A DNA stretch of 64,000 nt from Novosphingobium ovatum (lineage in GTDB: Bacteria > Pseudomonadota > Alphaproteobacteria > Sphingomonadales > Sphingomonadaceae). The translations under genes were made by a program, and so were the position numbers. The notes under the pieces are model-generated. The model had not been told where the DNA came from. It did not search any database and saw nothing but the letters and a program-made list of their open reading frames with translations. The stretch lies in the NCBI RefSeq assembly GCF_009909235.1, contig NZ_JAAAPO010000002.1:674612-738611 (forward strand), in the 5' to 3' direction. This document shows positions 17,797 to 27,606 of this stretch, one piece after another. Within the stretch, counting starts at the first letter, position 1, and each line of letters opens with the position of its first letter.

Positions 17797-18486
17797 ATGA
17801 ACCCGCCACGCCTGCTGTTGGTGGAAGACGATCCGGCGCTGGCCGAATTGCTGGAGTTCCGTTTCCGCGCCGAGGGCTATGCCGTCAGCGTGACGGGCGA
17901 TGGCGATGAGGCGCTGCTGCTGGCCGTCGAGGAGACGCCCGATCTGGTCGTGCTGGACTGGATGATCGAGGGCACCAGCGGCATCGAAGTGTGCCGCCGC
18001 CTGCGCCGGGACAAGGCGACGGCGCATGTGCCGATCGTCATGCTGACCGCGCGCGGCGCCGAGGATGACAAGATCCGCGGGCTGGAAACGGGCGCCGACG
18101 ATTACCTGACCAAGCCGTTTTCCCCGCGTGAGCTGATCGCGCGGGTGGCGGCGATCATGCGCCGCATCCGCCCGGCGCTGGCGGGCGAAACGCTCAGCGT
18201 GGGCGACCTGTCGCTGGACGTCACGGCCCACCGCGCCACGCGGCGCGGGGCGACCCTGCATCTGGGGCCGACCGAATTCCGCCTGCTCAAATTCTTCATG
18301 GAGCATCCGGGCCGTGTGTTCAGCCGTGGCCAGTTGCTGGACGCGGTATGGGGTACGGACAGCGACATCGAATTGCGCACGGTGGACGTCCATATCCGCC
18401 GCCTGCGCAAGGGGATCGAGATCGACGGCGCGCCGGATCCGGTGCGCACCGTCCGCTCGGCCGGATACGCGCTCGAAGCGGTGTAA
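17797..18486 (+). CDS. phoB: Phosphate-regulon response regulator PhoB
   Basis: OmpR-family regulator that binds Pho boxes. The receiver domain has acidic pair ED/D at residues 10-12, phospho-acceptor D54, the switch T in MLTARGAEDD and K in YLTKPF; the C-terminal winged helix (from about 132) includes LGPTEFRLLKFFMEHPGR and VDVHIRRLRKGIE. At 229 aa it is of normal length. ATG 17797 follows CAGGAG. Probably autoregulated through the Pho box before phoU. A terminator shared with the convergent permease gene follows. Confidence 0.95.
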   Translation: MNPPRLLLVEDDPALAELLEFRFRAEGYAVSVTGDGDEALLLAVEETPDLVVLDWMIEGTSGIEVCRRLRRDKATAHVPIVMLTARGAEDDKIRGLETGADDYLTKPFSPRELIARVAAIMRRIRPALAGETLSVGDLSLDVTAHRATRRGATLHLGPTEFRLLKFFMEHPGRVFSRGQLLDAVWGTDSDIELRTVDVHIRRLRKGIEIDGAPDPVRTVRSAGYALEAV

Positions 18487-18504
18487 GATCCGCGCACCCA
18501 CACG

Positions 18505-18540
18505 AAAAAGGGCGGCTCCCACATCGGGGGCCGCCCTTTT
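18505..18540. terminator. Bidirectional terminator between phoB and the permease
   Basis: GGGCGGCTCCC and GGGGGCCGCCC form an 11-bp stem (18510-18520 with 18526-18536) with five A residues before and four T after, suitable for both converging genes. Confidence 0.92.
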
Positions 18541-18567
18541 CCTTTGCGCATCAGCCGCGCGGCTGGA

Positions 18568-20127
18568 TCAATCCAGCTCGATCCCGCCCGGCAGCGGCGC
18601 CACCGGCTGGGGCGGCGTATCGGCGTCATCCTCATGCACATCGACAATGCCGCGCCCGACGTAGGAATGGCTGCGGCTATAGGCGAAATAGATCACCAGC
18701 CCCAGCACCGCCCAGCCAACGAACAGCAGCAGCGTGTACACCGACAGGCTGAAGAACAGGTACAAACAGCCCAAAATCGAGAGCGGCGCGACGATCTGCA
18801 CGGCGGGCGTGCGGAACGGGCGGTGGCGGGCAGGATCGCTCTTGCGCAGCGCCAGCACGGCGACCGACACACAGGCAAAGGCGAACAGCGTGCCCGAATT
18901 CGACACATCCGCCAGCATCCCCACCGGGAAGAACGCGGCAAACAGCGCCACGAACACGCCGGTGATCACCGTCACCACATGGGGCGTGTGATATTTGGGG
19001 TGCACCTTGCTCAAGGCTTCGGGCAGCAGGCCATCGCGGCTCATCACAAAGGCGATGCGCGTCTGGCCATACATCATCATCAGCACCACGCTGGGCAGCG
19101 CCATGATCGCGGCCAGGCCCACCAGATTGCCGATCTGCGCCCAGCCGATCTGACGCAACGTCCATGCCAGCGCTTCCTTGGAACAGACGACTGCCTGACC
19201 GTTGATGGCGGCGCAGGCATCGGTCAATGCCTTTGACCCCGGAGCCAGACCGTTGCCGGCGGCATCCATCACCGGCTGCGCCCCGACGCTGCCGATGACG
19301 CCCGCCGCCACCAACAGATAGAACACCGTGCAGATCGCCAGACTGCCGATCAGGCCGATCGGCATGTTGCGCTGCGGGTTCTTGGTCTCCTCGGCCGCGG
19401 TCGACACCGCGTCAAACCCGACATAGGCAAAGAAGATCGAGGCCGCCGCCGCCGAAATCCCGCCAAAGCCCAGCGGCGAGAACGGCACGAACTTTTCGCC
19501 ATTCATCACCGGCACGGCCAGCAGGATGAACGCGGTCAGCGCGGTGATCTTGATCGCCACCAGCACGGCATTGACCGTCGCGCTTTCCTTGGTGCCCAGC
19601 ACCAGCAGGCCCGTCACCGCCAGCGCGATCAGGCACGCGGGCAGATTGATGATGCCACCCGCCGTGGGCCCGTTGGCCAGCGCGGCCGGAATGACGATAT
19701 TGGGCAGGAATGACGCATAATCATGCAGATGCGCCAACATGCCCACGAAATAGCCGGACCACCCGACCGACACCGCGCCTGCCGCGATGGCATATTCCAG
19801 CACCAAGGCCCAACCGACCATCCAGGCCAGAAGCTCGCCCATCACCGCATAGGAATAGGTGTAGGCCGAGCCTGACACCGGCACCATGCTGGCCATTTCG
19901 GCATAGCACAAAGCCGCCACCGCACAGACCACACCGGCAATGATGAAGCTGATCATCATCCCCGGCCCGGCCTTTTGCGCGGCCTCGGCGGTCAGAACGA
20001 AAATACCGGTGCCAATCACCGCCCCCACGCCCAGCAGCGTGAGTTGCATGGCCCCCAGCGAGCGGTGCAAGGATTTCTTTTCCGCGGTTGCCAGAATGGC
20101 ATCCAACGGTTTGACCCGACCGAACAT
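18568..20127 (-). CDS. Amino-acid permease of the APC superfamily (CAT-like)
   Basis: A 519-aa inner-membrane protein with about 12 hydrophobic helices. The N-terminus MFGRVKPLDAILATAEKKSL followed by LTLLGVGAVIGTGIFVLTA is the helix-1 signature of the APC family, closest in style to cationic amino-acid transporters and YfnA-type permeases. The actual substrate cannot be told. MFG at 20127 is chosen over the upstream GTG at 20166 because membrane families of this type start here. A cytosolic tail of about 30 residues ends the protein. Divergent from panB. Confidence 0.85.
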   Translation of the reverse strand: MFGRVKPLDAILATAEKKSLHRSLGAMQLTLLGVGAVIGTGIFVLTAEAAQKAGPGMMISFIIAGVVCAVAALCYAEMASMVPVSGSAYTYSYAVMGELLAWMVGWALVLEYAIAAGAVSVGWSGYFVGMLAHLHDYASFLPNIVIPAALANGPTAGGIINLPACLIALAVTGLLVLGTKESATVNAVLVAIKITALTAFILLAVPVMNGEKFVPFSPLGFGGISAAAASIFFAYVGFDAVSTAAEETKNPQRNMPIGLIGSLAICTVFYLLVAAGVIGSVGAQPVMDAAGNGLAPGSKALTDACAAINGQAVVCSKEALAWTLRQIGWAQIGNLVGLAAIMALPSVVLMMMYGQTRIAFVMSRDGLLPEALSKVHPKYHTPHVVTVITGVFVALFAAFFPVGMLADVSNSGTLFAFACVSVAVLALRKSDPARHRPFRTPAVQIVAPLSILGCLYLFFSLSVYTLLLFVGWAVLGLVIYFAYSRSHSYVGRGIVDVHEDDADTPPQPVAPLPGGIELD

Positions 20128-20318
20128 GCAGTTCCCCCGAACGCAACAAAATAACAAGCCGCCCACGCTAGCGCCGCCGCCGCCTTTCGCAAGCGCCTAT
20201 TTGTCCCAGCGCCCCGCCGATACGTGATTTTGCGGCTGCCCCTGCCCGCCCCGGCCCGGCCCCCGCCCTATCCAAAGCGCGCTTTCGCAAACGCCGCAGG
20301 GTCGCTAGAACGGGCGCC

Positions 20319-21188
20319 ATGTCCACGACCTTTCAGCTCGACACGGCGACATCGCGCGCCAACCCCACCCCGGCCCCGCTCAAGCGGCTGACGATCCCGG
20401 CCATCCAGCGGCGCAAGGCTGATGGCCACACCGCACAGCCGATCGTCATGCTGACGGCCTATACCGCGCGGCAGGCGCAATTGCTGGATGAACATTGCGA
20501 CATTCTGCTGGTGGGCGATTCGCTGGGTCAGGTGATCTATGGCCTGCCCAGTTCGGTGCCCGTCACGCTGGAGATGATGGCCGCCCATGGCGCGGCGGTG
20601 GTGCGCGGATCCTATCATGCGGTGGTGGTGGTCGACATGCCATTCGGCACCTATGAGGCCAGCCCGCAGCAGGCGTTCGAAAGCGCCGCCCGCCTGTTGA
20701 AGGAAACGGGCTGTGCCGGGGTCAAGCTGGAAGGCGGCGCGGCAATGGCCGAAACGGTGGCTTTTCTGGTGGCGCGCGGCATTCCGGTGATGGGCCATGT
20801 GGGTCTGACGCCACAGGCGGTCAACGTTCTGGGCGGCTATGGCGCGCGCGGCCGTTCCGACGCCGAGGCGCAAAAGATCATCGCTGACGCCAAGGCGCTG
20901 GAGGCGGCGGGCGCCTTTGCCATCGTGGTCGAAGGCGTGATCGAACCAATCGCCATTGCGGTGACGCAGGCGGTCACCTGCCCGGTGATCGGCATCGGCG
21001 GCAGCGCCCAATGCGATGGTCAGGTGCTGGTGACCGAAGACATGCTGGGCATGTTCGAGCGTGTCCCCCGCTTTGTGAAGCGCTATGAGGATCTGGGCGG
21101 TGTCATCTCTGGCGCTGTGGCGCGTTATGCGGCAGAGGTGCGCGAACGCAGCTTTCCGGGGCCGGAACAGACCTATCAGCCCAAGTAA
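20319..21188 (+). CDS. panB: 3-methyl-2-oxobutanoate hydroxymethyltransferase
   Basis: Adds a hydroxymethyl group from methylene-THF to 2-ketoisovalerate, giving ketopantoate for pantothenate and CoA. TIM-barrel features include [31 protein letters not shown] (Mg-binding D), VKLEGG and GHVGLTPQ. An N-terminal extension of about 20 residues precedes the core; total 289 aa. It shares its substrate with leuA. A DUF475 membrane protein follows after 29 bases and is probably co-transcribed. Confidence 0.95.
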   Translation: MSTTFQLDTATSRANPTPAPLKRLTIPAIQRRKADGHTAQPIVMLTAYTARQAQLLDEHCDILLVGDSLGQVIYGLPSSVPVTLEMMAAHGAAVVRGSYHAVVVVDMPFGTYEASPQQAFESAARLLKETGCAGVKLEGGAAMAETVAFLVARGIPVMGHVGLTPQAVNVLGGYGARGRSDAEAQKIIADAKALEAAGAFAIVVEGVIEPIAIAVTQAVTCPVIGIGGSAQCDGQVLVTEDMLGMFERVPRFVKRYEDLGGVISGAVARYAAEVRERSFPGPEQTYQPK

Positions 21189-21217
21189 GCGCCCCCACAC
21201 TTTCCGGAGAACTTCCC

Positions 21218-22267
21218 TTGCCCGGTACTTTGATGCGATATTTTCGCGGATCTTTCATCTTTACCGCCATCTGTTTTGTCCTGGGCGCCATGTACGCCTG
21301 GAACGAAGCGCATTCATGGGCCGCGATGGGCGGCATCTTGTGGATCATCACCGTGCTGGCGGTGCTGGAAATCTCGCTGTCTTTCGACAACGCTGTGGTC
21401 AATGCCAAGGTGTTGCAGGACATGGACGATGTCTGGCGCAAGCGGTTCCTGACATGGGGCATGGTGTTTGCGGTGTTTGGCACGCGAGTGCTGTTCCCGC
21501 TGTTGATCGTGGGCTTTACTGCGGGACTTGGGCCCATCGAGGCGGTGCAGTTGTCGCTGTCCAATCCCAAGGAATATGAGCGCATCGTCAGCGCCGCCCA
21601 TATTGCCATCGCCGGTTTTGGCGGGGCGTTTCTGGCGATGGTCGGCTTTGGCTTTTTCATCGACGAGGACAAGGACGTCCACTGGCTGGGCTGGATCGAG
21701 CGCCCGATGAAGCTGATCGGCATGATCAAGGCGGGCGAAATTGCCATCCTGTTGCTGATCCTGATCGGCATCGGCCATTACCTGCCGGACGCCGAAGCCA
21801 AGGAACTGCTGATTTCCGGCATTTTCGGCATCATCACCTTTGTCGTGGTGGAAAGCATCGGTTCGATCATGGAGGCGCGCGAGGAAGCCCGCGCTGCCGC
21901 CGGGGTGGTGGTGAAATCGGGGCTGGCCGGGTTCCTCTACCTCAACGTGCTGGATGCCTCGTTCAGTCTGGACGGGGTGATCGGGGCCTTTGCCCTGTCG
22001 AACAACATGGTGGTGATCGCGCTGGGCCTGTCGGTGGGCGCGATCTATGTGCGGTCGATGACCATCCTGCTGGTCGAAAAGGGTACGCTCAGCCAGTTCC
22101 TGTATATGGAGCACGGAGCGTTCTGGGCGATTCTGGCGCTGGCCGGGATCATGCTGGCGTCTGCTCTGGTGCATATCCCCGAAACGGTCACCGGGTTGAT
22201 CGGCGCGGGGCTGATTGCGGCGGCGATCTGGTGGTCGGTGCGCCATGGCGAAGAACTGACCGACTGA
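21218..22267 (+). CDS. DUF475 / TerC-like integral membrane protein
   Basis: A 349-aa protein with about nine membrane helices. Two internally similar acidic motifs, SLSFDNAVVNAK in helix 2 and NVLDASFSLDGVIGAFAL near residue 245, are the conserved aspartates of the TerC/DUF475 group, which includes proteins linked to metal-ion efflux and tellurite tolerance; a metal-transport role is likely but unproven. TTG 21218 has GGAGA at good distance; ATG 21233 is the alternative and drops five residues. Located just behind panB. Confidence 0.8.
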   Translation: MPGTLMRYFRGSFIFTAICFVLGAMYAWNEAHSWAAMGGILWIITVLAVLEISLSFDNAVVNAKVLQDMDDVWRKRFLTWGMVFAVFGTRVLFPLLIVGFTAGLGPIEAVQLSLSNPKEYERIVSAAHIAIAGFGGAFLAMVGFGFFIDEDKDVHWLGWIERPMKLIGMIKAGEIAILLLILIGIGHYLPDAEAKELLISGIFGIITFVVVESIGSIMEAREEARAAAGVVVKSGLAGFLYLNVLDASFSLDGVIGAFALSNNMVVIALGLSVGAIYVRSMTILLVEKGTLSQFLYMEHGAFWAILALAGIMLASALVHIPETVTGLIGAGLIAAAIWWSVRHGEELTD

Positions 22268-22587
22268 CAGATTGGCAAAGCAAACCACGGACACGGCGCA
22301 AGAATTTGAACGCGCCGTGTCTTTGCCCTGTCGCAATGTACCACTTGGTTCGTCAGAGTGTGGATTTTACGCCACGCTGGTCAACTTCTTTTCGGCTTTC
22401 CGACAGACGGATTGCCAGCCTTACAGCTTTGTGACAGAAGCGGCCCCGGAAGAACTAGGGAGGGGAGAGGGCAGTTTTCGGACCGCCCTTTTTTCGGGGA
22501 TTTGCCCGCATAGTGGCATACCCAAAGCAAAAGGGGCGCACCGCCAGCTCGGCAGTGCGCCCCTTTTTCTATGCCGCGCGCAACGGG
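22268..22587. terminator. 320-base non-coding spacer with terminators for the DUF475 gene and prsR
   Basis: No gene is supported here. It holds a 9-bp hairpin right after the DUF475 gene (22291-22299 with 22312-22320, weak T run), a short GC hairpin followed by six T near 22490-22497, and a very strong bidirectional terminator (22529-22568: AAAAGGGGCGCAC with GTGCGCCCCTTTTT) that ends prsR transcripts on the minus strand. Confidence 0.8.
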
Positions 22588-23955
22588 TCAGTTTTGCAGA
22601 TCGTATTGCTTCAACAGATCATACAGCGTCGGGCGGCTGATCCCCAGCAGCTTGGCAGTACTGGAGATATTGCCCTCGCTGCGGGCCAGCGCGTGGCGGA
22701 TGACGCGGCGGTCGGCCAGTTCGCGCGCGGCCTTGAGGTTCAATGGGATGTTGGCCTCCTCCCGCGCCGGGCCAAGGTCGAGGTCGGCAGCCGAGACCAG
22801 TTTGCCATCGGCCATGATGACGGCGCGTTTGACGCGGTTTTCCAGCTCGCGCACGTTGCCGGGCCAGTTCCACCCGTCAATCGCCGCCAGCGCATCCCCG
22901 GCAAAGCCCTTGACCTGCGGGTTCATCTCCTTGGCAAAACGGGCCAGAAACGCCTTGGCCAACAGCGTCGCGTCACCGGGGCGTTCCGACAGCGCCGGGA
23001 TCTTGACCACGATTTCGGCCAGCCGATACCACAGATCCTCGCGGAAACGGCCATCGGCGATCATCGCCTCCAGGTTCTGATGCGTGGCGCACACGATGCG
23101 GGTGTCGACCGCGATGGGCTTGCGCCCGCCGATCCGCTCGATCACGCGCTCTTGCAGGAAACGCAGCAATTTGACCTGAAGTGGCAAGGGAATGTCGCCC
23201 ACTTCGTCCAGAAACAGCGTGCCGCCATTGGCCTGCTCGATCTTGCCCTCGGTGGTCTTGACCGCGCCGGTGAACGCGCCCTTTTCATGGCCGAACAGCT
23301 CGCTTTCCAGCAGGTTTTCAGGGATCGCAGCGCAATTGATCGCCACGAACGCCCCGTCACGCCGATCGCTGGCCTCGTGCAATCCGCGCGCCAGCAATTC
23401 CTTGCCGGTGCCGCTGGCCCCCAACAGCATGACCGAAACATTGGTGTTGGCCACGCGCTCGATCGTGCGGGCCACGCGAAGCATTTCGGGCGCGCCGGTG
23501 ATGATCCGGCCCAGCACACGCTGATCCGCCCCAACGCGGGCCGACAGGTTGCGGTTCTCCGCCTCGATCTGGTGCAGGCGCCAGGCGCGGCGCACGATCA
23601 GCGCCATCTCGTCAATATCCACCGGCTTTTGGTAGAAATCATAGGCGCCCCGGTCGATTGCCGTCAGCGCGCTTTCACGCGCACCATGGCCGGAGGCGAC
23701 GATCACCTTGGTGTCAGGCTTGATCGCCATGATCTCCTCCAGCACGGCAAAGCCCTCGGTCACGCCATCAGGATCGGGCGGCAGGCCCAGATCCAGCGTC
23801 ACCACAGCGGGCTCTTCGGCGCGCAGGGCGGCAATCGCGCTGGCGCGGTCGCCCACCACGATCACGTCGAAATCATCATAGGCCCATTTCAGCTGAGCCT
23901 GCAGACCGGGATCGTCCTCGACGACCAGCAATTTGGGTCTGTCACCAGCCATCAT
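22588..23955 (-). CDS. prsR: PEP-CTERM/XrtA-associated response regulator PrsR
   Basis: NtrC-like sigma-54 activator of 455 aa. Receiver domain at 1-130 with D55 as phospho-acceptor; AAA+ domain at about 150-380 with Walker A GASGTGKE, the sigma-54-contacting GAFTGA loop and Walker B TLFLDEVGD; C-terminal Fis-type helix-turn-helix ending ISRPTLYDLLKQYD. This architecture and the adjacent PrsK define the regulator that, in EPS/PEP-CTERM bacteria, drives sigma-54 promoters of protein-sorting and polysaccharide genes. It overlaps prsK by four bases (ATGA). Confidence 0.88.
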   Translation of the reverse strand: MMAGDRPKLLVVEDDPGLQAQLKWAYDDFDVIVVGDRASAIAALRAEEPAVVTLDLGLPPDPDGVTEGFAVLEEIMAIKPDTKVIVASGHGARESALTAIDRGAYDFYQKPVDIDEMALIVRRAWRLHQIEAENRNLSARVGADQRVLGRIITGAPEMLRVARTIERVANTNVSVMLLGASGTGKELLARGLHEASDRRDGAFVAINCAAIPENLLESELFGHEKGAFTGAVKTTEGKIEQANGGTLFLDEVGDIPLPLQVKLLRFLQERVIERIGGRKPIAVDTRIVCATHQNLEAMIADGRFREDLWYRLAEIVVKIPALSERPGDATLLAKAFLARFAKEMNPQVKGFAGDALAAIDGWNWPGNVRELENRVKRAVIMADGKLVSAADLDLGPAREEANIPLNLKAARELADRRVIRHALARSEGNISSTAKLLGISRPTLYDLLKQYDLQN

Positions 23956-26066
23956 GCCACCTTTTGACCATTATCCAGAGTTGTCAGAACATTGCGTGCC
24001 GATTGCAACGGCAGGCGGATGATAAAGCGGGTGCCCAGCCCCTCGCGGCTTTCCACATCCAGCCGCCCATGCATGGCGCGCACCAGTTCGCGCGCCTCAT
24101 AGGCGCCGATGCCAAACCCGCCCGCCTTGGTCGAGACAAAGGGTTTGAACAGGCGGGTGCGGATGAAGTCGGGCGACATGCCGTGCCCCGAATCGACAAT
24201 CTCGATCCGGCACCACGGATCATCATTCGCGATATGCACGAACACCGGGGCGTCAGGGGTGCTGGCATCAATGCTGTTCTGCACCAGATGCTGGATCACC
24301 TGCTCGATCGCGTGGCGCTGCCCCGCCACGGTGCAAGGGTCGCGCTCGATCACCTGCACATTGTGGCGCGCCTGAAACGCGGCGGTCAGTTCGCGGGCGA
24401 TCGCGCCCAGCTCTACCGGCTCCACCCTGTCCACGCCCCCGCCATAGCGCGACAGACGCGCGACCAGATGGTTCAGCTTGTCCGCCGAATTGCGCAACGT
24501 CACCAGCATGTCGGCGCGGAACGCCGGGTTTTCGGCGTGGCGCTCGGCATTGCGGGCCAACAGGGCGAACTGGCTGGCCAAATTCTTGATGTCATGCATG
24601 ACAAAGGCGATGCGGCGATGGAAATCGTCAAACCGGCTGGCCTCGACCAGCGCCACCTGGCTGGCGTTTTCAGCCAGATAGGTCGCCACCTGTTGCCCCG
24701 CCACGCGCAACAGGTCAAAGTCTTCCCAGTCCAGCTTGCGCGAATGTTCCGGCCGGGCCAGCACCACCGCGCCCTGCACGCGCTCGTTGTGGATCAGCGG
24801 GATCACCACCCATGCCCGCGCTTCCTCGCGCAACCATTGCGGCAGGCCGATGCCCGCCGTGCCCGGCGCCGCGTGGCCCGCGCGCAGCTCGTCCAGTTCA
24901 ACGATGAAATCACCCCGGCTGATCGACACCATCTGCCCGGCGGCAATGGCACAGGCGGGCACCTCGATCGTCAGCCATTGCCAGCGCGCGGCCAGCACAA
25001 AATCGCCATGCTCGTCGGGCATCAGCAACAGGCCGGCAGGCGAATCGGTGATATCGGCCAACGCCCGCACCGCGCGTTCATGCAGCGGGGCGGCTTCCTT
25101 GCTGCGGCCACCAATCGTTTCGGTAAAGCGCAGCCATTCGGCGCGATAGTCATAGCGGTGCTGGAACAGGTGTTTGGTCACCGTCACCCGCAGCCAGCCG
25201 CGCATCCGCCGCGAGGGCAGCGTCAGCGCCGCCACCACCGTTGCGCCAATGACAAACGACAATTGCAACCAACGGGCATAATCGCCCCCGGCATAGGACA
25301 GCCAATTGGCCACCGCCACCATCCCCGCCAGATAGCCGCCGATCATCAGCAGGCTGAACGACTGGAATGTGACCGAACGCGAAGGCGACAGGCGCAGCGT
25401 CTCGCGGCCCTTGACGCTGCCCAGCGCCAGAATGATGGCAAAGGCGACATCGACCACGCCATGCACCGCAGCCAATTGGCGCGGCCATTCGTGCGACAGA
25501 TAGGCCACCGTATAGAGGTTCAGTTCGAACACCCACACCAGCCCCAGCGCCATCGCCGGCCAGCGCAGCATCGCGCGCCCTTCGCGGCTGGCGCTGGCAT
25601 ACAGGTTGTGGACCAGCACCAGTGAGCCAATCACCCCCAGCAGCGCCAGCATCAGGTTCATGCGATAGAGCGCCTCGGCGTTCAGCATGGCGGGCGCGAT
25701 GCGGCTGACCACCAATTGCACGGCTGGCACCAGAATATCGACCAGCGCCAACGCGGCCACCACCGGTCCCACCTGCGCCACGCGGGTATGGCGCCCGTCG
25801 CTGGCGAACATGCGGTACACCGCCCACAGATAGGTCAGGTTGCGCAGGCCCATCGCGCCCTGCCCGGCCAGGCTCAACTGGCCCTTGACCGTCACCACCA
25901 GGCACCACACGGCCGTCATGGCCAACGAGGCGACAATCGCCAGACCCGCGCCGCTATAGCGCCCGCGCTGGCTCCAGATCGAGGCCGCCACGGCCGTTGC
26001 CGCACAAGCCCCGGCGACATGGCTGGCATTGCCAACCCACGCCCACCAGGCGTCCGCCAAGGTCAT
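23952..26066 (-). CDS. prsK: XrtA/PEP-CTERM system histidine kinase PrsK
   Basis: Membrane histidine kinase of 704 aa, partner of PrsR. About nine membrane helices fill residues 1-300, a GAF-like domain lies near 320-480, and the kinase core has FVMHDIKNLASQF (phospho-His in HDIKN), a His-dimerisation region, and ATPase boxes NSIDASTPD, DSGHGMS and GFGIGAYEARELV. The HDIKN rather than HELRTP box is characteristic of PrsK. Starts ATG 26066, ten bases after the sugar-transferase stop in the opposite sense of reading order, i.e. this gene lies downstream of it on the minus strand. Confidence 0.88.
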   Translation of the reverse strand: MTLADAWWAWVGNASHVAGACAATAVAASIWSQRGRYSGAGLAIVASLAMTAVWCLVVTVKGQLSLAGQGAMGLRNLTYLWAVYRMFASDGRHTRVAQVGPVVAALALVDILVPAVQLVVSRIAPAMLNAEALYRMNLMLALLGVIGSLVLVHNLYASASREGRAMLRWPAMALGLVWVFELNLYTVAYLSHEWPRQLAAVHGVVDVAFAIILALGSVKGRETLRLSPSRSVTFQSFSLLMIGGYLAGMVAVANWLSYAGGDYARWLQLSFVIGATVVAALTLPSRRMRGWLRVTVTKHLFQHRYDYRAEWLRFTETIGGRSKEAAPLHERAVRALADITDSPAGLLLMPDEHGDFVLAARWQWLTIEVPACAIAAGQMVSISRGDFIVELDELRAGHAAPGTAGIGLPQWLREEARAWVVIPLIHNERVQGAVVLARPEHSRKLDWEDFDLLRVAGQQVATYLAENASQVALVEASRFDDFHRRIAFVMHDIKNLASQFALLARNAERHAENPAFRADMLVTLRNSADKLNHLVARLSRYGGGVDRVEPVELGAIARELTAAFQARHNVQVIERDPCTVAGQRHAIEQVIQHLVQNSIDASTPDAPVFVHIANDDPWCRIEIVDSGHGMSPDFIRTRLFKPFVSTKAGGFGIGAYEARELVRAMHGRLDVESREGLGTRFIIRLPLQSARNVLTTLDNGQKVA

Positions 26067-26076
26067 GCCCGCCCCC

Positions 26077-27462
26077 TCACCGCGCGCCTTCGTGCCACAG
26101 CACGACGCGCAGCGTTTGCAGGATGATCAGGATGTCCAGGAAGGGCGTGTAATTCTTGACGTAATACAGGTCATATTCCAGCTTGTGGCGGGAATCTTCC
26201 AGATTGGCGCCATAGGGATAGTTCACCTGCGCCCAGCCGGTGATCCCCGGCTTCACCATGTGGCGCTCGGCGTAATAGGGCAGCTTTTCCTCCAGATCGT
26301 CGACGAATTCGGGACGTTCCGGACGCGGCCCGACAAAGCTCATCTCGCCCTTCAGCACGCTCCACGTCTGGGGCAATTCGTCGATGCGGACCTTGCGGAT
26401 GAAATTGCCGATGCGGGTGACGCGGGGGTCGTTCTTGGCGGCAAATTGCGCGCCATTGACCTCGGCATCGGTGCGCATCGAGCGCAGCTTGATCACGTCA
26501 AAGGGCTGACCATACAGGCCCACGCGGCGCTGGCGGTAGAAAGCGGGCCCCTTGCTGTCCAGCTTGACCAGAATGGCGAACAACAGGATCACCGGCGCCG
26601 TCACCGACAACAGCAGCAGGCTGACCACGACATCGAACAATCGCTTGGCCGCCGAGCTGAACACCCGCCCCGAGGAAAACCCATCCGAAAAGATGAACCA
26701 GCTGGGGTTCACCGTGCCCAGATCAACGCGGCCCGTCTCGCGCTCCAAGAAGCTGGAGAAGTCGTTGACGTGAACGCCCGCCGTCTTGATCCGCAACAGG
26801 TCCTTGAGCGGCAAGGCATTGCGGCGCTCTTCCAGCGCCAGCACCACCTCGGACACGCCCAGATTTTCAACGTGGCGTTTCAGGTTGTGGATCGCCGAGC
26901 GCGGAATCGCGTCCTCGACCACCGGGGCGGCCTCGCTCATCCCGACAAAGCCGACAACGACAAAGCCGCTGCCCGCCCGTTCGGCCAGTTCGCGCAGCCG
27001 CGCCGCGCGGTTGCCACCGCCCAGCACCAGCACGCGCCGCCGGAACGCCGCCGTGCCCAGCACGCCGCCCACCAGCAGACGGTTCATCACCAGCAGCCCG
27101 ATCGCCGCCAGCATCGCGTAAAACAGCGTCGAGTGCCAGAATTCATGCCCGCCCGTGACCGAGATCACCACCCCCAGCGCGATGATCGCCAGCGACACCG
27201 CCACCAGCAACCGCGCGCTGGCAAAGCGTACCGAGCGCAGCGCTTCGGCGCCATAGGCCCCCACCGCGATCATCGCGGTCAGGATCATCGCGGTGAACGC
27301 CGCCAGCGGCTGCAACCGCTGTGACAGGTCGCCTGCCTGCATCGCCAGTTGGTCGGCCCGCAGCCGCCAGGCAAAGTCGGCCGCTGTCATCAACAGGATG
27401 ACATCGATCAACCCCAGCAACAGCACCGAATGGGGAATGTAATGTTTAAACACGCGGATCAT
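26077..27462 (-). CDS. Polyprenyl-phosphate sugar transferase, XrtA/PEP-CTERM associated (TIGR03013-like)
   Basis: Bacterial sugar transferase that starts exopolysaccharide repeats by moving a sugar-phosphate to undecaprenyl phosphate. Four N-terminal membrane helices and a CoA-binding-like domain (VLVLGGGNRAARLRELAER) precede the catalytic domain: a membrane helix SLLLLSVTAPVILLFAILVK, then KGPAFYRQRRVGLYGQPF, KLRSMRTDAE, LPQTWSVLKGEMSFVGPRP and GITGWAQV near the C-terminus. MIR at 27462 gives 461 aa; the open frame upstream is untranslated-looking. It is the first gene of a likely sugar transferase-prsK-prsR operon. Confidence 0.85.
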   Translation of the reverse strand: MIRVFKHYIPHSVLLLGLIDVILLMTAADFAWRLRADQLAMQAGDLSQRLQPLAAFTAMILTAMIAVGAYGAEALRSVRFASARLLVAVSLAIIALGVVISVTGGHEFWHSTLFYAMLAAIGLLVMNRLLVGGVLGTAAFRRRVLVLGGGNRAARLRELAERAGSGFVVVGFVGMSEAAPVVEDAIPRSAIHNLKRHVENLGVSEVVLALEERRNALPLKDLLRIKTAGVHVNDFSSFLERETGRVDLGTVNPSWFIFSDGFSSGRVFSSAAKRLFDVVVSLLLLSVTAPVILLFAILVKLDSKGPAFYRQRRVGLYGQPFDVIKLRSMRTDAEVNGAQFAAKNDPRVTRIGNFIRKVRIDELPQTWSVLKGEMSFVGPRPERPEFVDDLEEKLPYYAERHMVKPGITGWAQVNYPYGANLEDSRHKLEYDLYYVKNYTPFLDILIILQTLRVVLWHEGAR

Positions 27463-27606
27463 GGCAAAATCGCTTGGTTTGCGTCCGGCCCCACGACGGA
27501 CCTTGCCAGCGACCTTAGGGGGAAGGCGTAAAATGTCGGTAAATCTGACAGCACCGATCCGCCCCGCAGAGCGAAGTTTCAGGGAAAAACGCCGGGCACG
27601 GCCCAT

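Noticed and set aside
22513..22530. A sigma-54-like TGGCAT-N5-AAGCA sequence on the plus strand near the PrsR gene.
   Set aside because: Spacing of the GG and GC pairs fits, but the boxes match poorly and it points straight into a terminator with no gene behind it.
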